Assembly: GCF_005925325.1 (NCBI RefSeq)
Contig: NZ_SRMP01000006.1
Location: forward strand, 248,001 to 312,000
Length of the DNA stretch: 64,000 nt
Source of the DNA: Pedobacter helvus
GTDB lineage: Bacteria; Bacteroidota; Bacteroidia; Sphingobacteriales; Sphingobacteriaceae
Direction of reading: 5' to 3'
Shown: positions 28,880-36,340 of the stretch, in pieces
Layout of the letters: each line of letters starts with the position of its first letter
How positions within the stretch are numbered: position 1 is the stretch's first letter
The notes under the pieces: model-generated
What the model saw: only the letters and a program-made list of their open reading frames with translations
Databases searched by the model: none
What the model was told of the DNA's origin: nothing
Program-made: the position numbers and the translations under genes

Positions 28880-29496
28880 GATAGCTTTTTCAAGGTTCCC
28901 CAAAGTGCTTTCTTAGCAGGGATATCTGTGTCTAAATCATGAAGATTGTGGGTGAAAATCATTTTGATATCGTTAATGAGATGCAATTGGTGTCGCAGCT
29001 GCTCGCTCAATCCCAAAGTTAATGGCGGTACACCAAAAGAAATCACCAGCTTACACCCAAAGAATGAATGCAGATGCTCGAATTTAGCAGTAGCATAAGC
29101 AGCATAGTTCAGCAATGCGAAGTCAGCATTTTTAAGGTTAATAGATAATACTAATTTCCTCAACAACTCGGTTCCTTGTGGCGTACTTACTGGGTTTTGC
29201 GCATCATTTACTAAAATAAGAATTGCCTTTTCGTTTTTACCCAAATATTTAAAATCAAACGAGGTTGGGTAGGCTGCCAAAGGCTCCTCTAATTTAGGTA
29301 AAGCGGCAACAACTTCAGGTTGTTTTTCACCCGCTTTTGGAACTTCTATTTCTTGTTTTGCTGTCAATGCAGGTGTTTGCTCAACTCCCTGAATAGCTTG
29401 TGTTTGTACCGTAGTGATGTCGCCCGTTAAATAAACGTCATCGTCAAAAAATAAACGTAAAGCTTCTGCGTTAGTTATAAGTTGGTTGCTATTCAT
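28876..29496 (-). CDS. Uncharacterised protein, possible psi-subunit (HolD)-like
   Basis: A 206-residue soluble protein. Residues 1-26 form a conserved-looking N-terminus (MNSNQLITNAEALRLFF), residues 30-75 a low-complexity Gln/Glu/Pro linker, and residues 80-206 a compact alpha/beta domain. That domain has the pattern hydrophobic strand then LVND (95-98), a helix LLRKLVLS (111-118), the strand KLVISFG (149-155), and the C-terminal HNLHDLDTDIPAKKALWGTLKKL. This resembles the layout of polymerase III psi subunits, which have a uracil-glycosylase-like fold and a short clamp-loader-binding N-terminus. The resemblance is my inference; no catalytic residues of a glycosylase are visible. It lies upstream of rdgB, another nucleotide-quality gene. 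Confidence 0.55.
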   Translation of the reverse strand: MNSNQLITNAEALRLFFDDDVYLTGDITTVQTQAIQGVEQTPALTAKQEIEVPKAGEKQPEVVAALPKLEEPLAAYPTSFDFKYLGKNEKAILILVNDAQNPVSTPQGTELLRKLVLSINLKNADFALLNYAAYATAKFEHLHSFFGCKLVISFGVPPLTLGLSEQLRHQLHLINDIKMIFTHNLHDLDTDIPAKKALWGTLKKLS

Positions 29497-29591
29497 TTTT
29501 AAGGAAAAAATTTCTGTTAAAATTAGTTAAATATCTTATTATAGCACCTTAAATTGTTACTTTTATCCATTAATTAACAAACGCGTCTTTT

Positions 29592-30182
29592 GTGAAGAAA
29601 GCTTTTTTAGTTCTGTTTTTTACTGCTGCAGGGAGTGTTTTGTATGCTCAAAATGTGGCTACGATTAACAGTAATCCTATCAGTAGTAGGGAGTTTCTTT
29701 GGGTTTACAAAAAAAATCATGCTGGCGAAACCAAATTGAATCAAAAAGATTTGGCCGCTTATTTGGATCTGTACGTAAACTTCAAGCTAAAAGTAGCTGA
29801 GGCGAAATCTTTGGGCTTAGATAACGAAGAAACTTATAAGCAGGAAATTGCTGGCTACGAAGATGCTTTGAAGTCGCAAAAGAAGGTTTCAATTGATGCA
29901 CCAGAGTACACTTATATCATGAACGAATATAGGGAAGGTGTGTTGATGTTTAATGTTTGTGAACAAAAGATTTGGGGCAAGGCTCAAGAAGACGATGCGA
30001 AATTGAAAGCCTATTATACAAACAATGTCCAAAATTATGGTGGCAAATCGTTTGAAGAAGTGAGGGGGCAAGTTGTTGGAGATTACCAGCAACAATTAGA
30101 AACGGATTGGGTAAATAGCTTAAGAGCGAAGTACAAGATAAAAATTAACCAAGCAGAGCTGAAGAAATTAGCTAAGCAATAA
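29592..30182 (+). CDS. SurA-like periplasmic protein lacking PPIase domains
   Basis: A 196-residue secreted protein starting at GTG, with a signal peptide cleaved near VLYAQ (residue 20). Residues 25-75 match the N-terminal chaperone lobe of long Bacteroidota peptidyl-prolyl isomerases (EFLWVYKKN and YLDLYVNFKLKVAEAK). Residues 105-165 match the C-terminal segment of the same proteins (EYREGVLMFNVCEQKIWGKA). The parvulin domains that normally separate them, several hundred residues, are absent, so only the chaperone lobes remain. It is likely an outer-membrane protein chaperone, not an isomerase. Immediately downstream is a SurA-like gene that does have two parvulin domains. Confidence 0.75.
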   Translation: MKKAFLVLFFTAAGSVLYAQNVATINSNPISSREFLWVYKKNHAGETKLNQKDLAAYLDLYVNFKLKVAEAKSLGLDNEETYKQEIAGYEDALKSQKKVSIDAPEYTYIMNEYREGVLMFNVCEQKIWGKAQEDDAKLKAYYTNNVQNYGGKSFEEVRGQVVGDYQQQLETDWVNSLRAKYKIKINQAELKKLAKQ

Positions 30183-30215
30183 AGCTAAGATGTTAGCTTC
30201 TAAGCCTAATAATTT

Positions 30216-30223
30216 TAACTTTG
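30216..30223 (+). promoter_or_regulatory. -7 element for the SurA-like gene
   Basis: The exact element TAACTTTG gives a leader of about 25 nt. A weak TTAG lies at the expected -33 distance. It allows expression independent of the upstream gene. Confidence 0.5.
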
Positions 30224-30252
30224 CAAATTATACAATAGAATTAGCATACTAA

Positions 30253-31632
30253 ATGAAGAAAATTTTATCAATAGCAAGTGTTTTAATATGCTTGTTTTTG
30301 AACGTTGAGAGCGTTAAAGCGCAACCGAAGCCGAATTTGGATAAAGTTGTGGCGGTAGTGGGTAGCAATATTATCTTATTGTCTGATCTTAACCAACAAT
30401 ATGCTATTTACTTAAATCAGGGTAACCCGACAGATCCAAGAGCAAAATGTTACTTTTTGCAACAGATGTTGGTACAGAAACTGTTAAAGCAACAAGCAGA
30501 AATCGACTCGATCGTAGTAGAGGAAGCTCAGGTTGATGATGAACTGGATAAAAAAATGCGTTATCAGGTTCAGCGTATGGGCGGACAGGAGCGTTTAGAA
30601 CAGTTTTTGCAAAAATCTTTATTGCAATATAAGGATGAAATGCGTCCAGATATCAAAGAAGGTTTGATTGCACAAAAAATGCAAGCAAAAATTACTGAAA
30701 ACACCACAGTAACTCCTTTAGAAGTAAAAAAATATTTTGATACTTATCCTAAAGATAGCTTACCTGATATTGGTGCAGAAGTGGAAGTTGGAGAAATTGT
30801 ATTGCAACCTAAACTTACTAAAGCCGAGAAGCAAAAATATTATGATAAACTAGAAGCAATACGCTTACGTGTAAAAAGCGGTGAAGATTTTGGTTTCTTA
30901 GCTAAAACTTATTCTGAAGATCCAGGTTCTGCGTCTGAAGGTGGAGATTATGGTTTCATCGATAGACAAACCATGGTAAAGGAATTTACAGCTTGGGCGT
31001 TTAAGTTGAAAGCAGGAGAGATGTCGCCTGTATTTGAAACAGAATACGGCTACCACATTTTGCAGGTGCTTGAACGTAGAGGTGAGCAATCTCACGTAAG
31101 ACACATTTTGGTGCGTCCTCAAAATACACCACAAAGTTTAGAGCGTGTGAAGTTGAAAGCAGATAGTATTTATCAAGATTTGTTAAGCAAGAAATTGCCA
31201 TTTGCAACTGCAGCTTCTTTGTATTCTAACAATAAAGAAACGCAATATAACGGAGGTATGATGCTGTATGCAGATAACCAAACTGCTAGAACTACTTTCA
31301 TGCCGGTAGAGAAATTAGATCCTGCCGTTTTCGTGGTAATTGATACCATGAAGGTTGGTGAAATCTCGAGACCAACTCAATTTAATGATCAGCAAAGAGG
31401 AAACGAAGGTTATAAAATATTCTTCTTAAAATCTAAGATAGCGCCGCATAAGGCGAGTTTAGAGCAAGATTATCCGAAATTCAAAGAACAAGCTCAACGA
31501 GAAAAAGAATCTAAAGTAATGAGCGAATGGTTTGAAAAACGCAAAGAAACTACCTATATTCGAGTTGACGAGGAATTTGAAACTTGTGACGAATTGAAAC
31601 TTTGGGTTAAAAAGGATAAAGACAGTAAGTAG
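30253..31632 (+). CDS. SurA-like peptidylprolyl isomerase
   Basis: A 459-residue periplasmic chaperone and isomerase that helps outer-membrane proteins fold. Signal peptide cleaved near VKAQP (residue 24). An N-terminal SurA lobe (residues about 28-170) is followed by two parvulin domains: one at about 175-280 (EDFGFLAKTYSEDPGSASEGGDYGF; PVFETEYGYHILQV) and one at about 283-395 (HVRHILVRPQ). A helical C-terminus ends the protein. The second domain is degenerate at the serine/glycine loop. The next gene, a MoxR ATPase, begins 3 nt after the stop, so they are cotranscribed. Confidence 0.9.
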   Translation: MKKILSIASVLICLFLNVESVKAQPKPNLDKVVAVVGSNIILLSDLNQQYAIYLNQGNPTDPRAKCYFLQQMLVQKLLKQQAEIDSIVVEEAQVDDELDKKMRYQVQRMGGQERLEQFLQKSLLQYKDEMRPDIKEGLIAQKMQAKITENTTVTPLEVKKYFDTYPKDSLPDIGAEVEVGEIVLQPKLTKAEKQKYYDKLEAIRLRVKSGEDFGFLAKTYSEDPGSASEGGDYGFIDRQTMVKEFTAWAFKLKAGEMSPVFETEYGYHILQVLERRGEQSHVRHILVRPQNTPQSLERVKLKADSIYQDLLSKKLPFATAASLYSNNKETQYNGGMMLYADNQTARTTFMPVEKLDPAVFVVIDTMKVGEISRPTQFNDQQRGNEGYKIFFLKSKIAPHKASLEQDYPKFKEQAQREKESKVMSEWFEKRKETTYIRVDEEFETCDELKLWVKKDKDSK

Positions 31633-31635
31633 CCA

Positions 31636-32598
31636 ATGCAGTTTAAAAATGAGGTTGAAGCCGTTGATGCTTTGCATCAATCATTTAAAAATATACATAC
31701 CGAAATCGGTAAAGTTGTAATTGGACAGGACGAAATTGTAAAATCAGTGCTCATTGCTATTTTTAGCAATGGGCACTGTTTATTAGTGGGTGTTCCTGGT
31801 TTAGCGAAAACTTTGTTGGTGCAAACTGTGGCCAATGTGTTAGACCTCAATTTTAACCGTATCCAGTTTACGCCAGATTTAATGCCAAGCGATATTATTG
31901 GCGCAGAGATTTTAGGTGAAGACCGTCAGTTTAAGTTTATTAAAGGGCCTATCTTCTCTAACATTATCCTAGCGGATGAAATTAATCGTACACCACCCAA
32001 AACGCAAGCTGCTTTGTTAGAAGCTATGCAGGAGAAGGCGGTTACTGCTGCGGGTGTAACTCATGGTTTACCGCAACCTTTCTTTGTTTTGGCAACGCAA
32101 AACCCAATTGAGCAAGAGGGAACCTATCCTCTTCCAGAGGCGCAGTTAGATCGTTTTATGTTCAATATTTCGTTAGATTATCCAGCATTTGCTGATGAGT
32201 TAACGATTGTAAAAAATACCACTAGCAATCAAAAAGTAGAACTGCAAAAGATTATCAATGCTAGCGAAATTCAATATTTCCAAAAGCTGATTCGCAATAT
32301 CCCAGTAACTGATAATGTATTGGAATATGCAGTAAAATTGGTAGCTAAGACACGTCCGAATAGCGAATTTGCAACCACAGAGATCAATAACTTCATTTCT
32401 TGGGGCGCAGGGCCTAGGGCATCACAGTTTTTGGTTCTAGGAGCAAAATGCCATGCTGCTATTTCTGGTAAATATTCGCCAGATATCGAAGATGTACAAG
32501 CGGTGGCCGAAGGTATTTTGAGACACAGAATTGTTCGCAATTACCGGGCAGAGGCAGAAGGTTTAACCACCGAACAGATCATCAAAAATCTTTTCTAG
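31636..32598 (+). CDS. MoxR family AAA+ ATPase
   Basis: A 320-residue cytoplasmic AAA+ ATPase. Walker A is GVPGLAKT (near residue 53), Walker B is LADEINRTPPKTQAALLEAM (near 114), sensor 1 is ATQNPIEQEGTYPLPEAQLDRF (near 155), and the lid region follows. MoxR proteins act as chaperones that mature large complexes, usually with a DUF58 and VWA proteins encoded next door. Here none follows: a Fur-family gene comes next. It is coupled to the surA-like gene upstream, which is unusual and suggests a role in envelope protein assembly, though this is only inference. Confidence 0.93.
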   Translation: MQFKNEVEAVDALHQSFKNIHTEIGKVVIGQDEIVKSVLIAIFSNGHCLLVGVPGLAKTLLVQTVANVLDLNFNRIQFTPDLMPSDIIGAEILGEDRQFKFIKGPIFSNIILADEINRTPPKTQAALLEAMQEKAVTAAGVTHGLPQPFFVLATQNPIEQEGTYPLPEAQLDRFMFNISLDYPAFADELTIVKNTTSNQKVELQKIINASEIQYFQKLIRNIPVTDNVLEYAVKLVAKTRPNSEFATTEINNFISWGAGPRASQFLVLGAKCHAAISGKYSPDIEDVQAVAEGILRHRIVRNYRAEAEGLTTEQIIKNLF

Positions 32599-32656
32599 CC
32601 AAATATCATTTATAAGTCTGATTTAAGTGTTGAAATGTTTGATGCTTGAGATTTCG

Positions 32657-32664
32657 TATATTTG
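32657..32664 (+). promoter_or_regulatory. -7 element deciding the Fur-family start
   Basis: The exact element TATATTTG lies 10 nt before the ATG at 32675 and inside the longer open frame, which excludes the earlier in-frame ATG at 32627. Confidence 0.6.
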
Positions 32665-32674
32665 TGAGCATTCA

Positions 32675-33052
32675 ATGAAAATTACAAGAAACACGGTAGC
32701 AAAAACAGAAATCAAAAAGTTGATCCATAGTTCTGATGTGGCTTTGTCACACACAGAAATACAGGCAGCTTTAAATGATTTGTGTGATCGTGTGACGATC
32801 TATCGTGTATTGGATCGATTGGTAGAAGAAGGTGCTGTGCACAGGATTGTAAACGTAGATGGTGTAATTAAATATGCAGAATGCCACGATTGTGAAAAGC
32901 AACATCATCATAACCACGTTCATTTCAGCTGCGAGAAATGTAAGTCGGTAACTTGCTTGGAAGATGTTGAACCTACGTTTAAGTTACCTAAGCAATACCA
33001 AGTGAAGGAAGTGAATTTTACACTTTCAGGATTATGTCCAAAATGTTCTTAG
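32675..33052 (+). CDS. Fur family transcriptional regulator
   Basis: A 125-residue metal-responsive repressor. An N-terminal winged helix (MKITRNTVAKTEIKKLIHSS; RVTIYRVLDRLVEEGAVHRI) precedes a dimerisation domain with metal ligands: HHHNHVHF (near residue 75), and the structural zinc pairs CEKC and CPKC, the latter at the C-terminus. The histidine cluster and two CxxC pairs fit Fur, Zur or PerR equally; which metal is sensed cannot be decided here. The start is taken at MKITRN because a -7 element lies 10 nt before it, and the 16 residues a longer frame would add have no family counterpart. Confidence 0.88.
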   Translation: MKITRNTVAKTEIKKLIHSSDVALSHTEIQAALNDLCDRVTIYRVLDRLVEEGAVHRIVNVDGVIKYAECHDCEKQHHHNHVHFSCEKCKSVTCLEDVEPTFKLPKQYQVKEVNFTLSGLCPKCS

Positions 33053-33067
33053 GATAGATATATTTTC

Positions 33068-33153
33068 CGCTATTGCGAGTTTAGCAAGACAATCTTGAAC
33101 ATTTATTAGTCGAACCATAGTTGTAAAGATTGTCTTGAGCCTCACAATGGCGA
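33068..33153. repeat. REP-like palindromic element, two arms
   Basis: The arm 33068-33095 and the arm 33125-33151 are near-perfect reverse complements (both carry CAAGACAATCTT in sense or antisense), separated by about 30 nt. It lies between the convergent Fur-family and reductase genes. The single arm at 7715-7748 is related. Confidence 0.75.
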
Positions 33154-33157
33154 AGCA

Positions 33158-34171
33158 TTAGAATTTAATCGCCAACTTACCAATTGTAGTTCCAGATTCT
33201 AGTTGTTCGTGAGCTTGCTTTAAGGTCTCAGCAGAAAGTCCATTTAAGGTTTGAGTTAATGTATGCACTAAAACTCCTTCATCTAACAAATCGGCTACTT
33301 TATTTAAGATGTGGTGCTGCTCAATCATATCTTCCGTTTGGAAGGTAGAACGTGTGTACATAAATTCCCAAGAGAAACTGGCGCTTTTAGTTTTTAACTT
33401 GTTTAAAGCGATCGGTGTAGCACTTCCTGTAATTGAAGCAATATGCCCTTGCGGTTTAATCAGTTCCGCCATTTCATCCCAGTAGCCATTAGTATCTACA
33501 AAATCTACAATGAAATCTATATATTGGAAGCCTGCATTTCTAACTTCTTCTGTAAGGTTTTTAGGATTTACTACTACATCAGCGCCCATGTGTTTGCACC
33601 ATTCGATACTTTCAGGTCTGGATGCAGTGGCAATTACTTTTAAACCGGCTATCTTCTTTGCCAGTTGTATAGCAATAGATCCCACTCCTCCAGCACCGGC
33701 AATAATCAATAAGGTTTTGCCCTTGTCTTTTTCTGCATTGATACGAATTCTGTCGAAAAGAATCTCCCATGCGGTAAGCACAGTTAGCGGCATTGCTGCG
33801 GCAGCTTCTATGCTTAGAGATTTAGGTTTTTTGCCCACAATTCGCTCATCGATAACTTGGTATTCTGCATTGGATCCAGGTTTGGTGATGTCACCAGCGT
33901 AATAAACTTCATCACCAACTTTGAATAAAGAAACTTCATTGCCCACGGCTTCTACCACTCCACAAGCATCCCAACCGATAATTTTAGGCTCGGCCAGTTC
34001 GGTATCTTTTGCAGCGTTCTGTCTTATTTTATAATCTACAGGATTTACCGCAATGGCATTTATCTTTACCAAAAGCTCCCGTCCTTGCGGAGTGGGTTTT
34101 TCGGTTTCGAAATCGATAAAGCTATTTGCTGCTGATATGGGAAGGGAAGTTTTAAATCCTACTGCTTTCAT
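33158..34171 (-). CDS. Zinc-type alcohol dehydrogenase-like NAD(P)H oxidoreductase
   Basis: A 337-residue medium-chain reductase of the quinone oxidoreductase type. The GroES-like N-terminal domain has the INAIAVNPVDYKIRQ motif (near residue 37), and the Rossmann fold has AGAGGVGSIAIQLAKK (near 157) for NADPH. The catalytic zinc ligands of true alcohol dehydrogenases are absent, so it is probably a zinc-independent quinone or enone reductase. Its gene ends at a palindromic repeat facing the Fur-family gene. Function is known only to family level. Confidence 0.88.
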   Translation of the reverse strand: MKAVGFKTSLPISAANSFIDFETEKPTPQGRELLVKINAIAVNPVDYKIRQNAAKDTELAEPKIIGWDACGVVEAVGNEVSLFKVGDEVYYAGDITKPGSNAEYQVIDERIVGKKPKSLSIEAAAAMPLTVLTAWEILFDRIRINAEKDKGKTLLIIAGAGGVGSIAIQLAKKIAGLKVIATASRPESIEWCKHMGADVVVNPKNLTEEVRNAGFQYIDFIVDFVDTNGYWDEMAELIKPQGHIASITGSATPIALNKLKTKSASFSWEFMYTRSTFQTEDMIEQHHILNKVADLLDEGVLVHTLTQTLNGLSAETLKQAHEQLESGTTIGKLAIKF

Positions 34172-34362
34172 TATGTTGGTGTTTTAAGCAAATTTAGTAT
34201 AGAGAATGAATTAGCTTGTCATTAAAAAGTTGTTTTAGTTATTAGCTTCGCATCTTTCTCCACGTTTCTTTGCTAGAACTTAAAACTTTTTTGGCATCCT
34301 ATTATCCTCAAATAAACAATGAGTTTCGAAGAACGCAAAGCTGAGGACTATTGGAAATAGTA

Positions 34363-35442
34363 TTATTTTTCGAAATCTAATCTGATAGAAAAAACGTTGC
34401 TATAAAGTGCATCAGAAGCGTTGCCAACGTTGGTTAAAGCGTAATCTAGAGAGAAATTCTTGATTTTGATGCCTACGCCCATGTTTGGTTGATAGGTGTA
34501 AATTTGTTTTCCGGTAAAATCTGTAGATTTTTGGATGTTACCCACACCGCCACGTAAAAAAATCGTTTTTTTGAAATCTACCGAAAGGCCAACCGTTGGG
34601 TCGGCACTTACAGGATCTGCACTAACCAATACATTTCTCTGCCCATCGGTGGTTAAGTTGATGTTGGTTTCGGCCATGATATTGAATTTTTCGCTCAAAG
34701 CCGTATCATAAGCAGCTCCTAAAATAATACGAGGCATCGTAGTTTCCGTTGAGCTTTTTGGAATATCATTGCCAGTAGTAGCATAAACCGTCGAAAGTTT
34801 ATCGGCGTTGTAGCTCCAAGAGTTAAAAGTAGAGGTAATGTCTTTTCCAACAGCAGCAAACTTCCATTTCCCTTTTTGAAATTGAATTCCTGCGTCTAAG
34901 CCAAAACCCCAAGATTTTCCGTATTCGCCAACTAAGCGGTGGATTACTTTTACGTTAGCGCCATAACTTAGACCATCGCCTGCACCAATACCGTTTTTCC
35001 CCTTTTTGCGAGCATAAGAAAATATAAAAGCATAGTCTGCGGCAGAGAACTTCTTTACTCTATCGTAATTGATATTACCATCGGCATCTATCAATTCAGA
35101 GGTGTCAGGAATATCATCTACACCAAATCTTAAAACCGATGCGCCAATTACAGCCGTGTTGTCTTGTACCGAAGTGGCGAAAGAACCATAGTCGTATTTA
35201 GCAATGCCGGCGAAATATTCAGAGTGCATGAAACTTACTTGTCGAGGGGTTTCCATACGTGCTAAACCAGCGGGGTTCCAATAACCAGCAGTTACATCAT
35301 TTACGCTTGCCACCACAGCGCCCGAAAGGCCAAACGCAGTTGAGCCTACTCCAATATTGAGGAACTCGTTACTGTATTTTCTTTGCGCATTTGCAGAAGC
35401 AGTAAAAAGAGATAAAAGGATGATTAGGTGATGTTTGCGCAT
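34363..35442 (-). CDS. PorV/PorQ family outer-membrane protein
   Basis: A 359-residue FadL-like beta-barrel protein with a signal peptide (cleaved near SANAQ, residue 19). The PorV/PorQ signature is visible at the N-terminus: NIGVGSTAFGLSGAVVASVNDVTAGYWNPAGLA. It ends in the aromatic strand typical of barrels (FSIRLDFEK). In the type IX secretion system, PorV delivers cargo to the cell surface. Other T9SS genes are not in this window, so this may be an orphan paralogue. It lies 3 nt downstream of the ACP-phosphodiesterase-like gene and is likely cotranscribed with it. Confidence 0.82.
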   Translation of the reverse strand: MRKHHLIILLSLFTASANAQRKYSNEFLNIGVGSTAFGLSGAVVASVNDVTAGYWNPAGLARMETPRQVSFMHSEYFAGIAKYDYGSFATSVQDNTAVIGASVLRFGVDDIPDTSELIDADGNINYDRVKKFSAADYAFIFSYARKKGKNGIGAGDGLSYGANVKVIHRLVGEYGKSWGFGLDAGIQFQKGKWKFAAVGKDITSTFNSWSYNADKLSTVYATTGNDIPKSSTETTMPRIILGAAYDTALSEKFNIMAETNINLTTDGQRNVLVSADPVSADPTVGLSVDFKKTIFLRGGVGNIQKSTDFTGKQIYTYQPNMGVGIKIKNFSLDYALTNVGNASDALYSNVFSIRLDFEK

Positions 35443-35445
35443 GGT

Positions 35446-36117
35446 TTATGTTAACCGAAATTCGATTTCCTCAAATATAACCATAAAATCAACTTCTAAT
35501 TGGATTTTGTAAAATTCTAATATTGAGGTTAAATCGTAAGTGTTTTTTTCGGTAAATGGCTGTTCCCACAATCGCATACAGATACGTTGTAAAGCATAGC
35601 TGATGTTTTCTAGCTTTTGATAGCTAAGTAAGTACCTACTGGATTTGAAGCTGTTAAAGAACTTAAAAAACAACTCGGTGTCATTGATGTTGCACCTGTC
35701 TAAGAAGTCTGTTAAGTCTGCTTCTTTTACAGCTTCCAGATTGTCATAAAATGAATTGATAGTGATCTTTTGATGTTCGATCAGTAAATGATCTAAAAGT
35801 AATTCTACACCAATGTGTGCTAAAAAAGAGGGGCGAACTGGGCTGTCTTTTAAAATGGGAATGAACAGTTGTTTCAGCTCTTGCATTTTGGTGTTGAAAA
35901 ACTCTGACGAATGAAAAAGAAGGTCTACTTGTAGATGTCTTTTCCAGCCCTGCAGCAAGGTATTTAGCCCCTTGTTACTGAATAATTCTGGATGCTTCTC
36001 AGGATGAACATTCCAGCTTTTGTTCGCATTTTTCAAAAGGTCGGGCAAAATAGTGCCTAGAACGATGTTGGCGTTTGGCGTATTTCGGTCGAAGTAAAAA
36101 TGCGAAAGGAAGTTCAT
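35446..36117 (-). CDS. ACP phosphodiesterase-like protein (DUF479)
   Basis: A 223-residue protein resembling AcpH, which removes the phosphopantetheine arm from acyl carrier protein. Matching features are the N-terminal MNFLSHFYF with its metal-binding His, the ILPDLLKN segment (residues 25-32), GWKRHLQVDLLFH (near 58-70) and the AHIGVELLLDHLLIEH motif (near 103-118), with several metal-ligand candidates. The identity to AcpH is by pattern only. Translation starts at the first Met, and the gene runs directly into the PorV-like gene. Upstream lies the octad repeat and the tyrS promoter, divergent. Confidence 0.7.
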   Translation of the reverse strand: MNFLSHFYFDRNTPNANIVLGTILPDLLKNANKSWNVHPEKHPELFSNKGLNTLLQGWKRHLQVDLLFHSSEFFNTKMQELKQLFIPILKDSPVRPSFLAHIGVELLLDHLLIEHQKITINSFYDNLEAVKEADLTDFLDRCNINDTELFFKFFNSFKSSRYLLSYQKLENISYALQRICMRLWEQPFTEKNTYDLTSILEFYKIQLEVDFMVIFEEIEFRLT

Positions 36118-36152
36118 ATCTGTAAATATAACCTAAATGTGCCAAATCATTA

Positions 36153-36184
36153 GCTAATCGGCTAATTAGTTAATCAGCTAATTG
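36153..36184. repeat. Octad tandem repeat in front of tyrS
   Basis: Four contiguous 8-nt units: GCTAATCG, GCTAATTA, GTTAATCA and GCTAATTG. It occupies the place where a -33 element of the tyrS promoter would lie. Confidence 0.75.
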
Positions 36185-36185
36185 T

Positions 36186-36193
36186 TATCTTTG
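36186..36193 (+). promoter_or_regulatory. -7 element for tyrS
   Basis: The exact element TATCTTTG, directly after the octad repeat. Transcription from it gives a leader of about 143 nt before the ATG at 36341. Confidence 0.6.
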
Positions 36194-36340
36194 CGCCTTA
36201 AAATCGTTAATAATGATGCCATCATGATTTTTGAAATCTCGAAAGGATAGAGAAATCTAAAAGCTTCATTACAAAAGAACCGAGCTTGCGAGCTCATTGA
36301 TACCAATTAAGACTGATTACCATCAATAAATAAAAAACAG

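Noticed and set aside
36153..36184. CRISPR-like repeat
   Set aside because: Units of 8 nt are contiguous with no spacers; heptad loci are likewise without spacers.
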